A DNA stretch of 6,033 bases from Actinomycetota bacterium (GTDB lineage Bacteria; Actinomycetota; Actinomycetes; Nanopelagicales; Nanopelagicaceae). Location of the stretch: NCBI GenBank assembly GCA_009924725.1, contig RFRA01000069.1, forward strand, positions 1-6,033, given 5' to 3'. The notes under the pieces were generated by a model that worked only from the letters and a program-made list of their open reading frames with translations, searched no databases and was not told the DNA's origin. This document shows, piece by piece, positions 5,922 to 6,033 of the stretch (position 1 is its first letter; each line of letters starts with the position of its first letter). Both the position numbers and the translations under genes were made by a program.

Positions 5922-6033
5922 TATCTAGCCTTAACTTTTACAGTTACCTTGATCTTTTGACCAGGCTTTAGATTATTTACTTTCACCTTTGAACTATCGG
6001 TCGTAGGTGCAATCGATGGCTTAGTAGGCGTAT
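5921..6033 (-). CDS. C-terminus of a likely extracytoplasmic protein, possible fibronectin-III-like end (partial)
   Basis: Reading leftward from the window edge, the frame is open for 36 codons and closes at TAA (5923-5921), whose last A is the A of the next gene's ATG. The visible tail begins with a Thr/Pro-rich linker-like stretch (TPTKPSIAPTTD) and ends in VKVNNLKPGQKIKVTVKVKA, then R and the stop codon. The LKPGQ turn followed by alternating hydrophobic residues resembles the last strands of fibronectin type III or similar Ig-like beta-sandwich domains, which occur in secreted and surface proteins. The usual aromatic residue after the turn is replaced by isoleucine, so the domain call is tentative. 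The overlap with a signal-peptide-bearing gene suggests a shared envelope role. The start and the rest of the protein lie right of the window. Confidence 0.65.
   Translation of the reverse strand, partial: TPTKPSIAPTTDSSKVKVNNLKPGQKIKVTVKVKAR
5929..5932 (-). promoter_or_regulatory. Ribosome binding site of the 561-residue membrane protein gene
   Basis: On the minus strand AAGG lies seven bases before the ATG at 5921, within the last codons of the upstream gene. It supports that start codon and translation coupled to the upstream gene. Confidence 0.5.

Overview
This looks like an ordinary chromosomal stretch from a compact, fairly low-GC bacterium (low-to-mid 40s % GC by eye). Coding density is very high, with intergenic gaps of only 3 to 47 bases. 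ATG and GTG starts follow AGGA/GGAG-type ribosome sites, and several genes overlap by one base. A NodI-like ATPase with two different NodJ-like permeases is an arrangement I associate with Actinobacteria. With the low GC and compact layout, a small-genome freshwater actinobacterium (Nanopelagicales/acI-like) is my best guess. This is inference: there is no rRNA or marker gene in the window to confirm it.

Layout. (1) Bases 1-840, plus strand: the C-terminal two thirds of a PLP-dependent class III aminotransferase related to glutamate-1-semialdehyde aminomutase; its N-terminus lies left of the window. (2) Bases 844-1614, minus strand, only 3 bases from gene 1 and convergent with it: a six-helix membrane protein that resembles the transmembrane half of an ABC exporter but has no ATPase domain. 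(3) Bases 1662-4214, plus strand, divergent from gene 2 across 47 bases: a tight three-gene ABC-2 exporter operon (ATPase, permease A, permease B). It has one-base overlap or spacing at its junctions and ends in a hairpin terminator. (4) Bases 6033-4236, minus strand, convergent with the exporter operon and sharing its terminator: the tail of an extracytoplasmic protein with a possible fibronectin-III-like end, overlapping by one base a 561-residue signal-peptide-bearing polytopic membrane protein that I do not recognise.

How the genes work together. The three exporter proteins should form one complex, with an ATPase dimer driving a heterodimeric permease. The substrate cannot be read from the sequence. 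The orphan ABC-type membrane domain next door may use an ATPase encoded elsewhere or work without one. The two minus-strand genes on the right are probably co-translated and act at the cell envelope. I see no mobile element, CRISPR array, tRNA or rRNA, and no intergenic stretch near 300 bases. The most interesting parts are the ATPase-less ABC membrane domain and the unrecognised 561-residue protein. I do not see convincing evidence for a wholly new system.
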